This document shows positions 1-11,617 of a stretch of 64,000 bases of DNA, one piece after another (the first letter of the stretch is position 1; every line of letters begins with the position of its first letter). A model generated the notes under the pieces. The model searched no databases. It had not been told where the DNA came from and saw nothing but the letters and a program-made list of their open reading frames with translations. The stretch spans positions 1-64,000 of the forward strand of contig NZ_SWJE01000023.1 in NCBI RefSeq assembly GCF_005144415.1, written 5' to 3'. This DNA comes from Trinickia terrae (GTDB lineage: Bacteria > Pseudomonadota > Gammaproteobacteria > Burkholderiales > Burkholderiaceae). The translations under genes were made by a program, and so were the position numbers.

Positions 1-812
1 TGCTGCCCGAGAAGGACGACCACAGCCTCGCCGGCGCGCGCGACATCGCCGACCGCCTGATGGCCTCGTTCGGCTCGATGCTGCTCTACTGGTACCACTA
101 CTCGCACAACGGCCGGCGCATCGAGGTGGAAACCGACGACGACTCGATCGGCGGCCATTTCCTGCACCTGCTGCACGGCAAGGAACCCTCGAAGGCGTGG
201 GTCGACGCGATGCACACCTCGCTGATCCTGTACGCGGAGCACGAGTTCAACGCCTCGACCTTCACCGGCCGCGTGATCGCGGGCACGGGCTCGGACCTCT
301 ACTCGGCGATCACCGGCGCGATCGGCGCGCTGCGCGGCCCGAAGCACGGCGGCGCGAACGAGGCCGCGTTCGAGATCCAGACCCGCTACCAGACCCCCGG
401 CGAGGCCGAGGCCGACATCCGCCGCCGCGTCGAGAACAAGGAAGTGGTGATCGGCTTCGGCCACCCGGTCTACACGATCTCGGACCCGCGCAACAAGGTC
501 ATCAAGGAAGTGGCGAAAAAGCTCTCGAAGGAAGCGGGCAACCTGAAGCTCTTCGACATCGCCGAGCGGCTCGAAACGGTGATGTGGGACGTGAAGAAGA
601 TGTTCCCGAACCTCGACTGGTTCAGCGCGGTGTCGTACCACATGATGGGTGTGCCGACGGCCATGTTCACGCCGCTCTTCGTGATCTCGCGCACCTCGGG
701 CTGGGCCGCCCACATCATCGAGCAGCGCATCGACAACAAGATCATCCGGCCGAGCGCGAATTACACCGGCCCGGAAAACCTTAAATTTGTCGCGCTAAAT
801 AGGAGAAAATAG
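1..812 (+). CDS. prpC: 2-methylcitrate synthase, C-terminal part (5' end outside window)
   Basis: Reading frame open from base 3 to the TAG at 810-812; the start lies upstream of the window. The enzyme condenses propionyl-CoA with oxaloacetate in the methylcitrate cycle (cytoplasm). Seen: citrate-synthase family blocks GPKHGGANE (with an active-site His), GFGHPVY and the following DPR, and the C-terminal [13 protein letters not shown] region. The call of PrpC rather than GltA rests on the family-level match and on prpD and an aconitase following on the same strand. The next gene is about 105 bp downstream, so an operon is plausible. Confidence 0.93.
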   Translation, partial: LPEKDDHSLAGARDIADRLMASFGSMLLYWYHYSHNGRRIEVETDDDSIGGHFLHLLHGKEPSKAWVDAMHTSLILYAEHEFNASTFTGRVIAGTGSDLYSAITGAIGALRGPKHGGANEAAFEIQTRYQTPGEAEADIRRRVENKEVVIGFGHPVYTISDPRNKVIKEVAKKLSKEAGNLKLFDIAERLETVMWDVKKMFPNLDWFSAVSYHMMGVPTAMFTPLFVISRTSGWAAHIIEQRIDNKIIRPSANYTGPENLKFVALNRRK

Positions 813-917
813 CGTCCGCTGTGCGCTTTCGGGGCGCGTGCAGTTCAACCCTGGCGGCTGCCCGCTTCGCGGCCGCGCCACCGTTCAACTGATGATTTTC
901 GAAAAGGTCTTGATTCC

Positions 918-1421
918 ATGAAGAAATTGCTGATCGCCACCGTTGTCGGCGCGATTTCCACCACCATGCTGTTCGCCGCGACTGACGCGTTCGCTCAAGC
1001 CTCCGGCGCCACCGCGACCACCAAGGCGAAGAAGGCAAAGGCGCCGGAACCGAAACGGCGCCTGATCAAGCGCAAAACCCCAGCGGTCGCGAAAACCGAT
1101 CCGGTTCCGGACAACTCCGTGAAGTGGTCGTGCAACGAAGGCCTGTCTTTCATGCTGCAAGGTGACATGAAGCGCGACCAGATCGTGACCGTGCACTGGG
1201 GCGAGAAGAACTACAAGCTGCCGCGCGAGACAACCACGACCGGCGCCGACCGCTTCCACGATCCGGCATCGGGCATGGATCTCGTCGTGATCCCGACGAA
1301 GGCCATGCTGTTCTCGGACAAGGACAGCGCGCGTCTCGCCGACGAGTGCAAGACGCCGGAAATGGCGCAAGGCGCGCCGGCTCCGACCCAGTCCAACGCC
1401 CTGGACAAGACCTCCAACTAA
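918..1421 (+). CDS. small exported protein, MliC-like candidate, inside the prp locus
   Basis: 167 residues. The N-terminus (MKKLLIATVVGAISTTMLFA, cut near AFAQ) is a clear Sec signal peptide, so the product is probably periplasmic. A Lys/Ala/Pro-rich linker (about residues 30-62) is followed by a globular part with WSCNEG, YKLPRETTTTGADRF and a later DEC, giving two cysteines that could pair. That layout resembles MliC-type C-lysozyme inhibitors (Cys near the start, a G-A-x-R/Y-F loop, C-terminal Cys), but the match is weak and judged by eye. It lies between prpC and prpD on the same strand, 39 bp before prpD. No link to propionate metabolism is evident. Confidence 0.7.
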   Translation: MKKLLIATVVGAISTTMLFAATDAFAQASGATATTKAKKAKAPEPKRRLIKRKTPAVAKTDPVPDNSVKWSCNEGLSFMLQGDMKRDQIVTVHWGEKNYKLPRETTTTGADRFHDPASGMDLVVIPTKAMLFSDKDSARLADECKTPEMAQGAPAPTQSNALDKTSN

Positions 1422-1460
1422 CCGGGCCTGGAACAGGAACCCCCTAGGAAGCCTCCTTCG

Positions 1461-2912
1461 ATGTCCGCCCCGATCTCCAACGTCCGGCCCGCGCCGGACA
1501 CCGTGCTCGTCGATATCGTCGACTACGTGGCCGGCTATTCGGTCGACAGCACGCTCGCGCTCGAAACGGCACGCAATTGCCTGATCGACACGCTCGGATG
1601 CGGACTCGAAGCGCTCTCCTACCCCGCCTGCACCAAGCTGTTGGGACCGATCGTGCCGGGCACGATCGTCCCCAACGGCGCCAAGGTGCCGGGCACGCAA
1701 TTCCAGCTCGACCCAGTGCAGGCCGCGTTCAATATCGGCGCGATGATCCGCTGGCTCGACTTCAACGACACCTGGCTCGCCGCCGAATGGGGCCATCCGT
1801 CGGACAACCTGGGCGGCATCCTGGCGACGGCCGATTGGCTGTCGCGCAACGCCATCGCAGCAGGCAAGGCGCCGCTGACGGTGAAAGACGTCTTGATCGG
1901 CATGATCAAGGCGCACGAAATTCAAGGCGTGATCGCACTCGAGAACTCGTTCAACAAGCTCGGGCTCGATCACGTGCTGCTCGTGAAGCTCGCGTCCACG
2001 GCCGTGGTCGGCCAGATGCTCGGGCTCACGCGCGACGAACTGATCAACGCGGTATCGCTCGCGCTCGTCGACGGGCACGCGCTGCGCACCTATCGCCACG
2101 CACCGAACACCGGTTCGCGCAAGTCGTGGGCTGCGGGCGACGCGACCTCGCGCGCCGTGCGCCTCGCGCTGATCGCGAAGACCGGCGAGATGGGCTATCC
2201 GTCGGTGCTGACCGCGAAGACCTGGGGCTTCTACGACGTGCTGTTCAAGGGCAACGCGTTCACGTTCCAGCGCCCGTACGGCTCGTACGTGATGGAAAAC
2301 GTGCTGTTCAAGATCTCGTTTCCCGCCGAATTCCACGCGCAGACGGCCGCCGAGGCGGCCATGACGCTGCACGGCCAGCTCGCTGCAGCGGGCAAGCGCG
2401 TCGAAGAAATCAGGAAGATCACGATCCGCACGCACGAAGCGGCCATCCGGATCATCGACAAGCAAGGCCCGCTCGCCAATCCGGCCGATCGCGACCACTG
2501 CATCCAGTACATGGTCGCGGTGCCGCTGATCTTCGGCCGGCTGACCGCGGCCGACTACGAGGATTCGATCGCCGCCGATCCGCGCATCGACGCGCTGCGC
2601 GCGAAGACGGAGTGCGTCGAAGACCCGCAATTCACGAAGGATTATCACGCCCCGGACAAGCGCTCGATCGCCAATGCGCTGACCATCGAGTTCATCGATG
2701 GCTCGAAGTTCGAGGAAGTGGTGGTCGAATACCCGATCGGCCACAAGCGCCGCCGCGCCGACGGGATTCCCCTTTTGGTCGAGAAGTTCAAGACCAATCT
2801 CGCGCGGCGCTTCCCGGAGAAGCAACGTCAAGCGATTCTCGACGTATCGCTCGACCAGGCAAAGCTCGAAGCAATGCCGGTCAATGAATACGTCGATTTG
2901 TACGTCATATAA
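1461..2912 (+). CDS. prpD: 2-methylcitrate dehydratase (MmgE/PrpD family)
   Basis: 483 residues, the same length as E. coli PrpD. The enzyme dehydrates 2-methylcitrate to 2-methylaconitate in the methylcitrate cycle, without an iron-sulfur cluster. Seen: family blocks [27 protein letters not shown], and the C-terminal [11 protein letters not shown] stretch. The ATG at 1461 has a purine-rich region (AGGAAG) about 10 bases upstream. It sits between prpC and acnA on the same strand, the expected context, so the PrpD assignment is secure. Some Burkholderiaceae use AcnD/PrpF instead, and those genes are not seen here. Confidence 0.93.
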   Translation: MSAPISNVRPAPDTVLVDIVDYVAGYSVDSTLALETARNCLIDTLGCGLEALSYPACTKLLGPIVPGTIVPNGAKVPGTQFQLDPVQAAFNIGAMIRWLDFNDTWLAAEWGHPSDNLGGILATADWLSRNAIAAGKAPLTVKDVLIGMIKAHEIQGVIALENSFNKLGLDHVLLVKLASTAVVGQMLGLTRDELINAVSLALVDGHALRTYRHAPNTGSRKSWAAGDATSRAVRLALIAKTGEMGYPSVLTAKTWGFYDVLFKGNAFTFQRPYGSYVMENVLFKISFPAEFHAQTAAEAAMTLHGQLAAAGKRVEEIRKITIRTHEAAIRIIDKQGPLANPADRDHCIQYMVAVPLIFGRLTAADYEDSIAADPRIDALRAKTECVEDPQFTKDYHAPDKRSIANALTIEFIDGSKFEEVVVEYPIGHKRRRADGIPLLVEKFKTNLARRFPEKQRQAILDVSLDQAKLEAMPVNEYVDLYVI

Positions 2913-2994
2913 GTGGCAAACGTGACTTATATGCGAAAACTCGGTTCAGAAACGTAGCAACGTCACTTCCTCGAATCAATCCTAGGGAACCACC

Positions 2995-5712
<2,718 letters not shown>

Positions 5713-5735
5713 GCGGAAGTCTGCTCCTTTGCAGG

Positions 5736-5800
5736 TGCCGCATCCCCCCGTCAGGGATGCGGCAATTTATGAGGCCCGGCTTAATGCCGGGCTTTTTTTT
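5736..5800 (+). terminator. rho-independent terminator after acnA
   Basis: Two successive hairpins. The first has arms 5736-5746 and 5754-5764 (TGCCGCATCCC / GGGATGCGGCA). The second has arms 5774-5780 and 5786-5792 (GCCCGGC / GCCGGGC) followed by eight T at 5793-5800. The second is a textbook intrinsic terminator; the first may strengthen it. Confidence 0.95.
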
Positions 5801-6467
5801 GGTTCATCGCGGATTGCCAGGGGAAACTAGCAAAGACATCAAGGTTCGACTAGTTTGAGACATTCGGCACGAGCGGCTAAATTGTGGGCAATGCATCCAG
5901 CATTCGAAATCAGGGTTAATCGCAACCGAGATTGCCGCTAACTGGCGTGGTTTCGAAATGCGTTCGGCTTGTCTTCTGAACATCTCAGTCGTTTTTGCTG
6001 TGCAACCTGTCCTCGCGAAACAGGTCGTTGTGGCGAGCGTTGGCGCTGAACTCGCGCATCAGGTCGGCGCGGAGGTTGACTGACTGGTCACTCGCCTTCT
6101 TATGGTCCGCACACTCGCGCTACGAATGTAATTCGTGACTTGTTCTGTCGAAGGTTTCATCTCGCGATTTCGACATCCTAGCGATACGGGACCGGAATGC
6201 GCTATAGATGCGCAAGCAGAGTCGCTACGATACAATCGGTCAACACTCAGCTTCAACCACGTTGGCTAGCTGTCATTGCACAACGAGCATTAACGCATTA
6301 GCCATTCTCCGAATTTTTATAAAAATGTTTTGAGATCATGTGCCGAGTCAGCTGAATGACCGCAATGCCATGATCCAATTGCGCAAGATTATTTCGCCGA
6401 CTGAAAATCCAGCGCTTTAATCATATATGCAGTTTATTTAATGGGGTGACACGAAGAGGGGGATAAA
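5801..6467. other. long non-coding stretch at the edge of an AT-rich island
   Basis: No convincing gene in 667 bp. An inverted repeat AAACTAG / CTAGTTT lies near 5825-5857. On the minus strand, about 5985-6125 reads as an open tail ending in DLFREDRLHSKND and a TGA; it could be a coding remnant, but it has no start and no recognised relative. Base composition falls from the GC-rich acnA side to AT-rich sequence by about 6300. The stretch directly before the protease gene (6340-6467) should hold its promoter, but no clear -35/-10 pair stood out. Confidence 0.5.
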
Positions 6468-7637
6468 ATGAAGTTCGAAATTACGGCCTGCATTTTACTT
6501 CTGCTAGCGCTTGATGTTAGTCCGTGCTACGCGGAGTGCATTTATGGCGCAAATCAATGGGGAAGCGTGACATTAAAACCATCAAAAGGCTCGCTATCAT
6601 CCGATGAAGTTCAATACATTGAGTCCATTGAAAATTCAGTAAGAAAAAATTTTGAACCGAGTTTAGGGAGGCTTCCAGAAAGTCGATTGCGGCGCTACGG
6701 CGAGCCCATCGGACGACTGGAAGTGCTTGCGACAGATAAAAGCGGATTGACTTGCGTGAATGTATGCACTGGCTTCCTCGTTGCAAGCGGAAAATTGCTG
6801 ACCAACCGACATTGTGTCCAGAGCAATGAAATAAAATCCATATCGTCGATCAAATTTAGACTAGGCTATCTGGGCTCGAACTTGCCAGGAAAATTGTATA
6901 ACGTAAATGTAAATCCAAGTGAGGTTGACGAGAAATTGGATTACGCAATTCTGGATGTGCAAGATCATCCAGAGGAGAAATTTGGCTTGGTTAATATTGA
7001 GCCTGTAAATATTGAACCTGGCGAAGATCTCATTGTTATAGGCCACCCGTTAGGCCAGCCCCAACAATTTTCCGTCGCTCAATGCACAGTTGCGCCAGAA
7101 CAGGATAATCCTGATTATGACCTAAAGCATCTTTGCCAAACAACCGCAGGAAATTCAGGTTCACCGATATTCGATGAGCATACCGGATCAGTCATTGCGC
7201 TACACCATGGGGGGCCAGGAAATATTGGAGTAATTTCCCAAGCGGACGATAAGGTTAGCCAAAGATCAGCCATACCGATCTCGACGATAGTCGCATACAG
7301 CAGCGTTCTTCAGAGGGTGTCTAATGCTCCAGCCAGGGTCGAAATTTCCGACCTCAAGAATTATTATATGAAATTTTACGTCAGGCGCAATAAAAGACTG
7401 ATATGCGCGTACTCAGGTCGAATTGCGGATGATTTGAGCATGGCGTGTCCCGTTGCCATAACATCAATAAACGGGGTTCGCAGATATGAAGTTAGTGGAA
7501 CTGCAAAATCCCCCACAGGATCTGTCATCAATATTAGTGGGAAGGTGAATGTGGATGATGGAGATGATTCGGGTAGTTGTTCGCTGCTGCTTACCCGGTC
7601 GAATGCAAAAATTGAAATATCACAAGTCTGCGGATGA
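6468..7637 (+). CDS. exported trypsin/V8-like serine protease with extra C-terminal domain
   Basis: 389 residues. Signal peptide at 1-22 (ends SPCYA). The chymotrypsin-fold catalytic triad is visible: His115 in LTNRHCV, Asp159 in LDYAILDV and Ser230 in TAGNSGSPIFD. Cysteines around the triad suggest disulfides and periplasmic or extracellular location. Residues from about 285 to 389 form a separate region after the protease fold (ICAYSGRIADDLSMACPV, ending ISQVCG), perhaps beta-rich. The ATG at 6468 follows a purine-rich AGAGGGGGATAAA. Codon use is AT-rich, unlike the flanking genes. The next gene starts 4 bp after the stop, so the two are probably co-translated. The substrate is unknown. Confidence 0.85.
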   Translation: MKFEITACILLLLALDVSPCYAECIYGANQWGSVTLKPSKGSLSSDEVQYIESIENSVRKNFEPSLGRLPESRLRRYGEPIGRLEVLATDKSGLTCVNVCTGFLVASGKLLTNRHCVQSNEIKSISSIKFRLGYLGSNLPGKLYNVNVNPSEVDEKLDYAILDVQDHPEEKFGLVNIEPVNIEPGEDLIVIGHPLGQPQQFSVAQCTVAPEQDNPDYDLKHLCQTTAGNSGSPIFDEHTGSVIALHHGGPGNIGVISQADDKVSQRSAIPISTIVAYSSVLQRVSNAPARVEISDLKNYYMKFYVRRNKRLICAYSGRIADDLSMACPVAITSINGVRRYEVSGTAKSPTGSVINISGKVNVDDGDDSGSCSLLLTRSNAKIEISQVCG

Positions 7638-7641
7638 TCAA

Positions 7642-8808
7642 ATGAGCCGATACTTTTCCACACTGCTTTTTTTGGGCCTGGGTTTATTCTTAACACAGGC
7701 ATCCTGTGCTGATGAGTCAATAGAATCAAAACCCTTTCAAGTGGAGTATCGAGGGCCAATTGTTGGAACGCGATACCGTGAAACTTGCATCACCCTGAGC
7801 CCCGCAGACGAGACGCCCTGTGATTCAGGTTGGTCCACGATAATCTCAGCGGATGGCATGGTTGTCCATGGGAGGAGCGACTCGGAAGACTACACTGAGG
7901 TAGGAATTTTCATTTTTGAAACTGATATCAGTTCGGAAGTAAAAAATAAAATTGCCACCCTCTGGCCCCTCTCCAATTTCAAAACCGTGGCCTTCACCGA
8001 AAAACAAAATTGGAAGGGAAATATCATACACAATTCATACAAATTCGATGTGATAGGCCGCGAGACAATCTCAACTCCAGCCGGAAAATTCAATACAATA
8101 AAAGTAAGATCAAATATTTTTTATGCCGCAAGCAATTTTTCCGAAGAAGCAATGAACTGGTGGGATCCTGCAACCGGCCTCATTGTAAAAATGGATGAGA
8201 TCGTAAATGGTCCATTTCCAGGCCATTATATTCGAATAGTTGACAGGATCACAAGACGGCCCGCCGAAGATAAAGAAGGCACTCATCAGAAAGATTCACT
8301 GAACATATGCTCGATGCAATTATCAGGAAAGACATTTTGCCTAAACAAAGAGACCTTTCAATCTCTCGCAGTTAGTAAGAAGGGGAATGAGTCAGCCGGC
8401 GAAGATGCAATCGACGCATTTCGGCGAGACGCCATATCATACGGTTATAACGGAGGGAATTTTGATGAATTAATAATTAAGGCGCTATCCCGAGTAGGAT
8501 ATGACGCCAATCCCGCACACGCGGCTGGCGCATACATCGAATCCGGATGGAAATTATCCGAAGGGCGCTCAATGTTGCTAAAAAAATGGATTGAAAGAAC
8601 AAAAATATCAGCCCTGATAACCAAAGATTTATTCAAGCCAGACGTGTTTTGGGTGTTGGTCGGCTGTTCAATTGAGGAATCCCCAGATAATTCAGACTGG
8701 ACTCAGATCGAGCGAACAGACGACATTCGCAACAAAATTGAACCGGTATTGCAGTCTATTAATTCCATTATTAAGGCATCCGGGGGAAAATTACTTGGCG
8801 GCCGTTAG
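7642..8808 (+). CDS. exported protein of unknown function, partner of the protease
   Basis: 388 residues. I chose ATG 7642 over an upstream GTG because it lies 4 bp after the protease stop and gives a clean signal peptide (MSRYFSTLLFLGLGLFLTQ, cut near ASCA). The mature part has a beta-rich first half (VEYRGPIVGTRYRETC, with FDVIGRETISTPAGKFNTIKV resembling DUF3108-like outer-membrane-associated domains) and a helical C-terminal half with Cys pairs. I do not recognise the family. The AT-rich codon use matches the two neighbours, which suggests the three genes arrived together. Confidence 0.75.
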   Translation: MSRYFSTLLFLGLGLFLTQASCADESIESKPFQVEYRGPIVGTRYRETCITLSPADETPCDSGWSTIISADGMVVHGRSDSEDYTEVGIFIFETDISSEVKNKIATLWPLSNFKTVAFTEKQNWKGNIIHNSYKFDVIGRETISTPAGKFNTIKVRSNIFYAASNFSEEAMNWWDPATGLIVKMDEIVNGPFPGHYIRIVDRITRRPAEDKEGTHQKDSLNICSMQLSGKTFCLNKETFQSLAVSKKGNESAGEDAIDAFRRDAISYGYNGGNFDELIIKALSRVGYDANPAHAAGAYIESGWKLSEGRSMLLKKWIERTKISALITKDLFKPDVFWVLVGCSIEESPDNSDWTQIERTDDIRNKIEPVLQSINSIIKASGGKLLGGR

Positions 8809-8823
8809 CGAGTGAGGTTTATT

Positions 8824-9033
8824 ATGCCATTCAAAAACAAGATTGCGTTGCTTTTGATTGCCGGGTATTTTGGATCGATAGTCGTCATATGGCTAAGCTA
8901 TGCATTTGGCGTTGTACAAAAAGACGGTTCGCTTGATGCCATAAAATCCATCTCGCAATACGGAAGCGGGATTTTAGGCGTGATTGTTGGGTATTATTTT
9001 CGCAGAGAAGGGGGCGGAGATGGTGATTCGTGA
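8824..9033 (+). CDS. small two-helix membrane protein
   Basis: 69 residues from ATG 8824. A GTGAGG ribosome-binding site at 8812-8817 decides this start over a GTG at 8812. Two hydrophobic helices are visible (KIALLLIAGYFGSIVVIWL and about SISQYGSGILGVIVGYYF), with a charged C-terminus (RREGGGDGDS). It lies 15 bp after the preceding gene and shares its AT-rich composition, so it is probably part of the same three-gene cassette. Holin-like or signal-relay roles can be imagined but nothing in the sequence proves them. The 277 bp that follow hold no gene. Confidence 0.65.
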   Translation: MPFKNKIALLLIAGYFGSIVVIWLSYAFGVVQKDGSLDAIKSISQYGSGILGVIVGYYFRREGGGDGDS

Positions 9034-9310
9034 CGGGTTAGCAGTCCGGCTTAAGCCCTTTGCTTTACGCGAGGGCGCGATGGGTAAGTTTCAGCCCGTC
9101 ATGGCGAACTGTTCGGTTTTATGTAGGGTTCAGTGCTCGCAACCATGTCTTTTAACCTGTTGATTTATATTGTGTTGGTTCGAATTATGCGGTACTCAAT
9201 GTAGGGTTTCATGCTGGGAGGCTGTCCACCCAGCATGCCGCCCTCCCGGGCGAACGGAGCGACTGGTAGGCCGGGCAACCATCGTCACTAGCGCCCCTCG
9301 GAACCGCGCA

Positions 9311-9748
9311 TCAGGCCATCACCCTACGAGCCACCCGCCGCGCCCGCAGATGGTCGTACGCAAGGTTGAAGCAGAACGTATACGGCAAGAAGAACAGCAT
9401 AAGGCCGATGTCGAGCATCAGCGCTTCCCACAGACTCACGCCCAGCCACGCTGCCGCGAGCGGCACCAGCATCACCACCAGCCCGCCCTCGAACAGCAGG
9501 GCATGACCGGCGCGCACAAGCAACGTGCGCGACAGCCCATAGCGGCGCTCGATGCGCTCGAAGATCGCGTTGAAGACCATGTTCCACGTCATCGCCACCG
9601 CCGCGAACACGAGGGTCAATGCGCCCATATGGGCGAGCGACGTGCCCATCAGCCAGCTGAGCACAGGCGCACAGATGACGGTGGCGACGATTTCGAAGGC
9701 GAGCGCATGGAACACGCGCTCGACGGGTTTCTTTTGCGGCACTTGCAT
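9311..9748 (-). CDS. PACE-family multidrug/biocide efflux protein
   Basis: 145 residues from the ATG at 9748, which has GGAG six bases upstream; an upstream start (9805) would run through the dyad operator. Four hydrophobic helices in two similar halves (VERVFHALAFEIVATVICAP and LLVRAGHALLFEGGLVVMLV), each with the R-x-x-H-A-x-x-F-E motif of the bacterial transmembrane pair domain. PACE proteins (AceI type) are proton-coupled exporters of chlorhexidine, polyamines and related cations in the inner membrane. The divergent LysR gene 117 bp away is the usual regulator arrangement. Confidence 0.9.
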   Translation of the reverse strand: MQVPQKKPVERVFHALAFEIVATVICAPVLSWLMGTSLAHMGALTLVFAAVAMTWNMVFNAIFERIERRYGLSRTLLVRAGHALLFEGGLVVMLVPLAAAWLGVSLWEALMLDIGLMLFFLPYTFCFNLAYDHLRARRVARRVMA

Positions 9749-9785
9749 TGACTGCTCCGGAAAACGTGAAAGCGCCGCCATTTTC

Positions 9786-9833
9786 ATCGGAAAAACCGGA
9801 ATCATCGAGTTTGATTCGATCGGATTTTCCGAT
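9786..9833. promoter_or_regulatory. nested dyad operator between PACE gene and LysR gene
   Basis: An outer inverted repeat ATCGGAAAA (9786-9794) / TTTTCCGAT (9825-9833) encloses an inner one, GAATCA (9799-9804) / TGATTC (9812-9817). This is the size and placement expected for a LysR tetramer-binding region controlling both divergent genes. Regulator identity is inferred from adjacency only. Confidence 0.6.
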
Positions 9834-9865
9834 ACATTGAACGCTACTCACATCGTGGAGCCCTC

Positions 9866-10750
9866 ATGCGCCACTCGCCCGAAGCCTTGCTCGCCTTTGC
9901 CGAAGCCGCCGCGCTCGGCTCGTTCTCGGCTGCCGCGCGCAAGCTCGGCAAGCGGCAGTCGACGATCAGCGAAGCCATCGGCAATCTGGAGATCGACCTC
10001 GGCCTCACGCTGTTCGACCGCAGCACGCGCCAGCCCACGCTGACCGACGCCGGCCGCGCCATGCTCGCGCAGGTGCGCCGCGTGCTCGAAGCAGGCGAGC
10101 AGATGGACCGTCTCGCCGCGCAGATGGCGGGCGGCCAGGAGGCCAGGCTCACGCTGGTCGTCTCCGACACCTACCAGTCCGACCGCTACGAGCAGACGCT
10201 CGCCGCGCTCGAAGCGCGCTATCCCGACCTCGAGCTCGAATGTCTGATCGCCGAGCATGCGGACGTGGTCGACCTGATCCAGCAAGGCCGGGCGCAGATC
10301 GGGCTGGTGGCGGCTCAGCCCGAATATCCGCCCGATATCGGCGCGGCGACGATCGACGAGCTCTCGGAAATCGGCCTCTTCGTCGGCAGGAGCCATCCGC
10401 TCGCCAGCCATGGCGACGCGGTCGTGCCGCATGCCGCGCTGCGCGAGGCGCGCGAGCTGCGCCTGAACACGGTGGTGGACCCGGATGGCGCGCGCACCGA
10501 CGCGCGCCGCATCGGCAGCCCGCGCCGCTGGTCGGCGCCGAGCTATCTGATGCTGATGGAAATGGCCGTGCTCGGCTTCGGCTGGGCGGAGCTGCCGCGC
10601 TGGCTCGTGGATCTGTTCGCCGGCGACCGGCTGCAGGAGGTACGCGCACGCGGCTGGCCGCGGCGCGTGCCGGTCGATGCCGTGTGGTCGCGCAAACGCC
10701 CGCTCGGCCGGGCCGGCGCGTGGCTGCTGGAGACGATGCTGGCGGGATGA
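9866..10750 (+). CDS. LysR-family transcriptional regulator
   Basis: 294 residues. The N-terminal winged helix-turn-helix is clear (LLAFAEAAALGSFSAAARKLGKRQSTISEAI, then LTLFDRSTRQPTLTDAG), followed by a LysR substrate-binding domain from about residue 90. It is divergent from the PACE efflux gene, as LysR regulators of PACE genes often are, so it probably activates that gene in response to the exported compound. The start ATG 9866 is close to the first conserved residue of the domain, as usual for the family. Confidence 0.93.
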   Translation: MRHSPEALLAFAEAAALGSFSAAARKLGKRQSTISEAIGNLEIDLGLTLFDRSTRQPTLTDAGRAMLAQVRRVLEAGEQMDRLAAQMAGGQEARLTLVVSDTYQSDRYEQTLAALEARYPDLELECLIAEHADVVDLIQQGRAQIGLVAAQPEYPPDIGAATIDELSEIGLFVGRSHPLASHGDAVVPHAALREARELRLNTVVDPDGARTDARRIGSPRRWSAPSYLMLMEMAVLGFGWAELPRWLVDLFAGDRLQEVRARGWPRRVPVDAVWSRKRPLGRAGAWLLETMLAG

Positions 10751-10792
10751 ACGGCCGCACGCTGGCGGCCGCTCAGCAAGCCCGCGAAGATA

Positions 10793-11446
10793 TCAATGAG
10801 GGTGCGCCGCGGCATCCTTCTGCTGCAGCTCGGCCATATTGCCCACGATCCGAGTGGCAATGTCTTTCGCGAGCGAATCGACAGCGCTCGTCCCCTCGAC
10901 CTTCTTGAAGACGAACTTCGCCGCGACGATGTAAGGGTTCCAGCTCGCCACCGTGCCCTGCCCCTTGATCGCATCCTCCGCGCCGACAACGGCAAACGGC
11001 ACGTCAGGATCCCCGGCCACGTCGGCGATCGTCACCGAGACTTCCGTGTTGGGCGTGCTGCTGCTCGATCCGGACAACAGCGACTGAATGCGTCCGCCCG
11101 AATCGCGCGAATAGAACATGCCGCCGATCAGCCACCCCGACGCCGGCATCGGCAGGGGCTCTCCGGGCGCGAGATAGTGCGCGTCGATGCCCGCGCTTTT
11201 CAGCTGCTCGACGAGCGCCTTCGCCAGCGCGCCGGCGTTCTGGCCTGCCGACCTCTCGTGCGACTTTTCTCGCAGACGGGATATCAAGCGTCCCGAACCG
11301 CTGCTCTCCTGGACGGCCTGGAAGTCCTTCACGTACATGACCGGCGCAGTAGCTGCACCGCTCGCGCCTGGCTGCTGCGCGCGCACGAACAGGATGGAGA
11401 ACAACGCGATGAGCACCGCAAAAAACGCCTGACTCAGCTTTTTCAC
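10793..11446 (-). CDS. DUF4410-like exported protein
   Basis: 217 residues from GTG 11446, which has a GCGAGG ribosome-binding site just upstream and gives a signal peptide (VKKLSQAFFAVLIALFSILFVRAQ); a TTG 126 bp upstream is open but would bury this. The mature part (PVMYVKDFQAVQESSG, the GWLIGGMFYSRDSGGRIQSLLSG stretch, VSVTIADVAGDPDVPF) matches my recollection of the DUF4410 type of exported proteins with a conserved glycine-rich GMF-type segment. Function unknown. It is divergent from the TetR gene. Confidence 0.7.
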   Translation of the reverse strand: MKKLSQAFFAVLIALFSILFVRAQQPGASGAATAPVMYVKDFQAVQESSGSGRLISRLREKSHERSAGQNAGALAKALVEQLKSAGIDAHYLAPGEPLPMPASGWLIGGMFYSRDSGGRIQSLLSGSSSSTPNTEVSVTIADVAGDPDVPFAVVGAEDAIKGQGTVASWNPYIVAAKFVFKKVEGTSAVDSLAKDIATRIVGNMAELQQKDAAAHPH

Positions 11447-11591
11447 GTCCGCCTCGCTTTTCAAGTCCGGAACGGGGGCCAGCTTACGACCGTGCAAGTG
11501 GTGCGTCAACGCGCTGGCGAACACACCGGCACAACCGGTCCAGCTCGCTCCGCACGCCGTTTTCTCCGGCAAAACCCTTCCTTGAATCTAA

Positions 11592-11607
11592 CTAACTCGT
11601 CAATTAG
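11592..11607. promoter_or_regulatory. candidate TetR/CecR operator
   Basis: Imperfect palindrome CTAACTCGTCAATTAG (CTAA..../....TTAG arms) 10 bp upstream of the TetR start codon, in the intergenic space shared with the divergent DUF4410 gene. Autoregulation by the neighbouring TetR protein is inferred; only the dyad is seen. Confidence 0.35.
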
Positions 11608-11617
11608 CCTTTTTTCA

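Noticed and set aside
885-2831. 648-residue open frame opposite the small exported gene and prpD
   Set aside because: It is antisense to prpD, Arg/His/Asp-rich with no recognisable domain, as expected of the mirror frame of a GC-rich gene.
9160-9200. GGTTCGAAT resembling a tRNA T-loop at the right edge of the AT-rich island, as an attachment-site scar
   Set aside because: No acceptor stem or other tRNA arms can be folded around it and no matching copy was seen at the left edge, so no att site is claimed.
9170-9751. 193-residue plus-strand frame over the PACE gene
   Set aside because: Shadow of the PACE efflux gene; His/Arg/Gln-rich and without ribosome-binding site.
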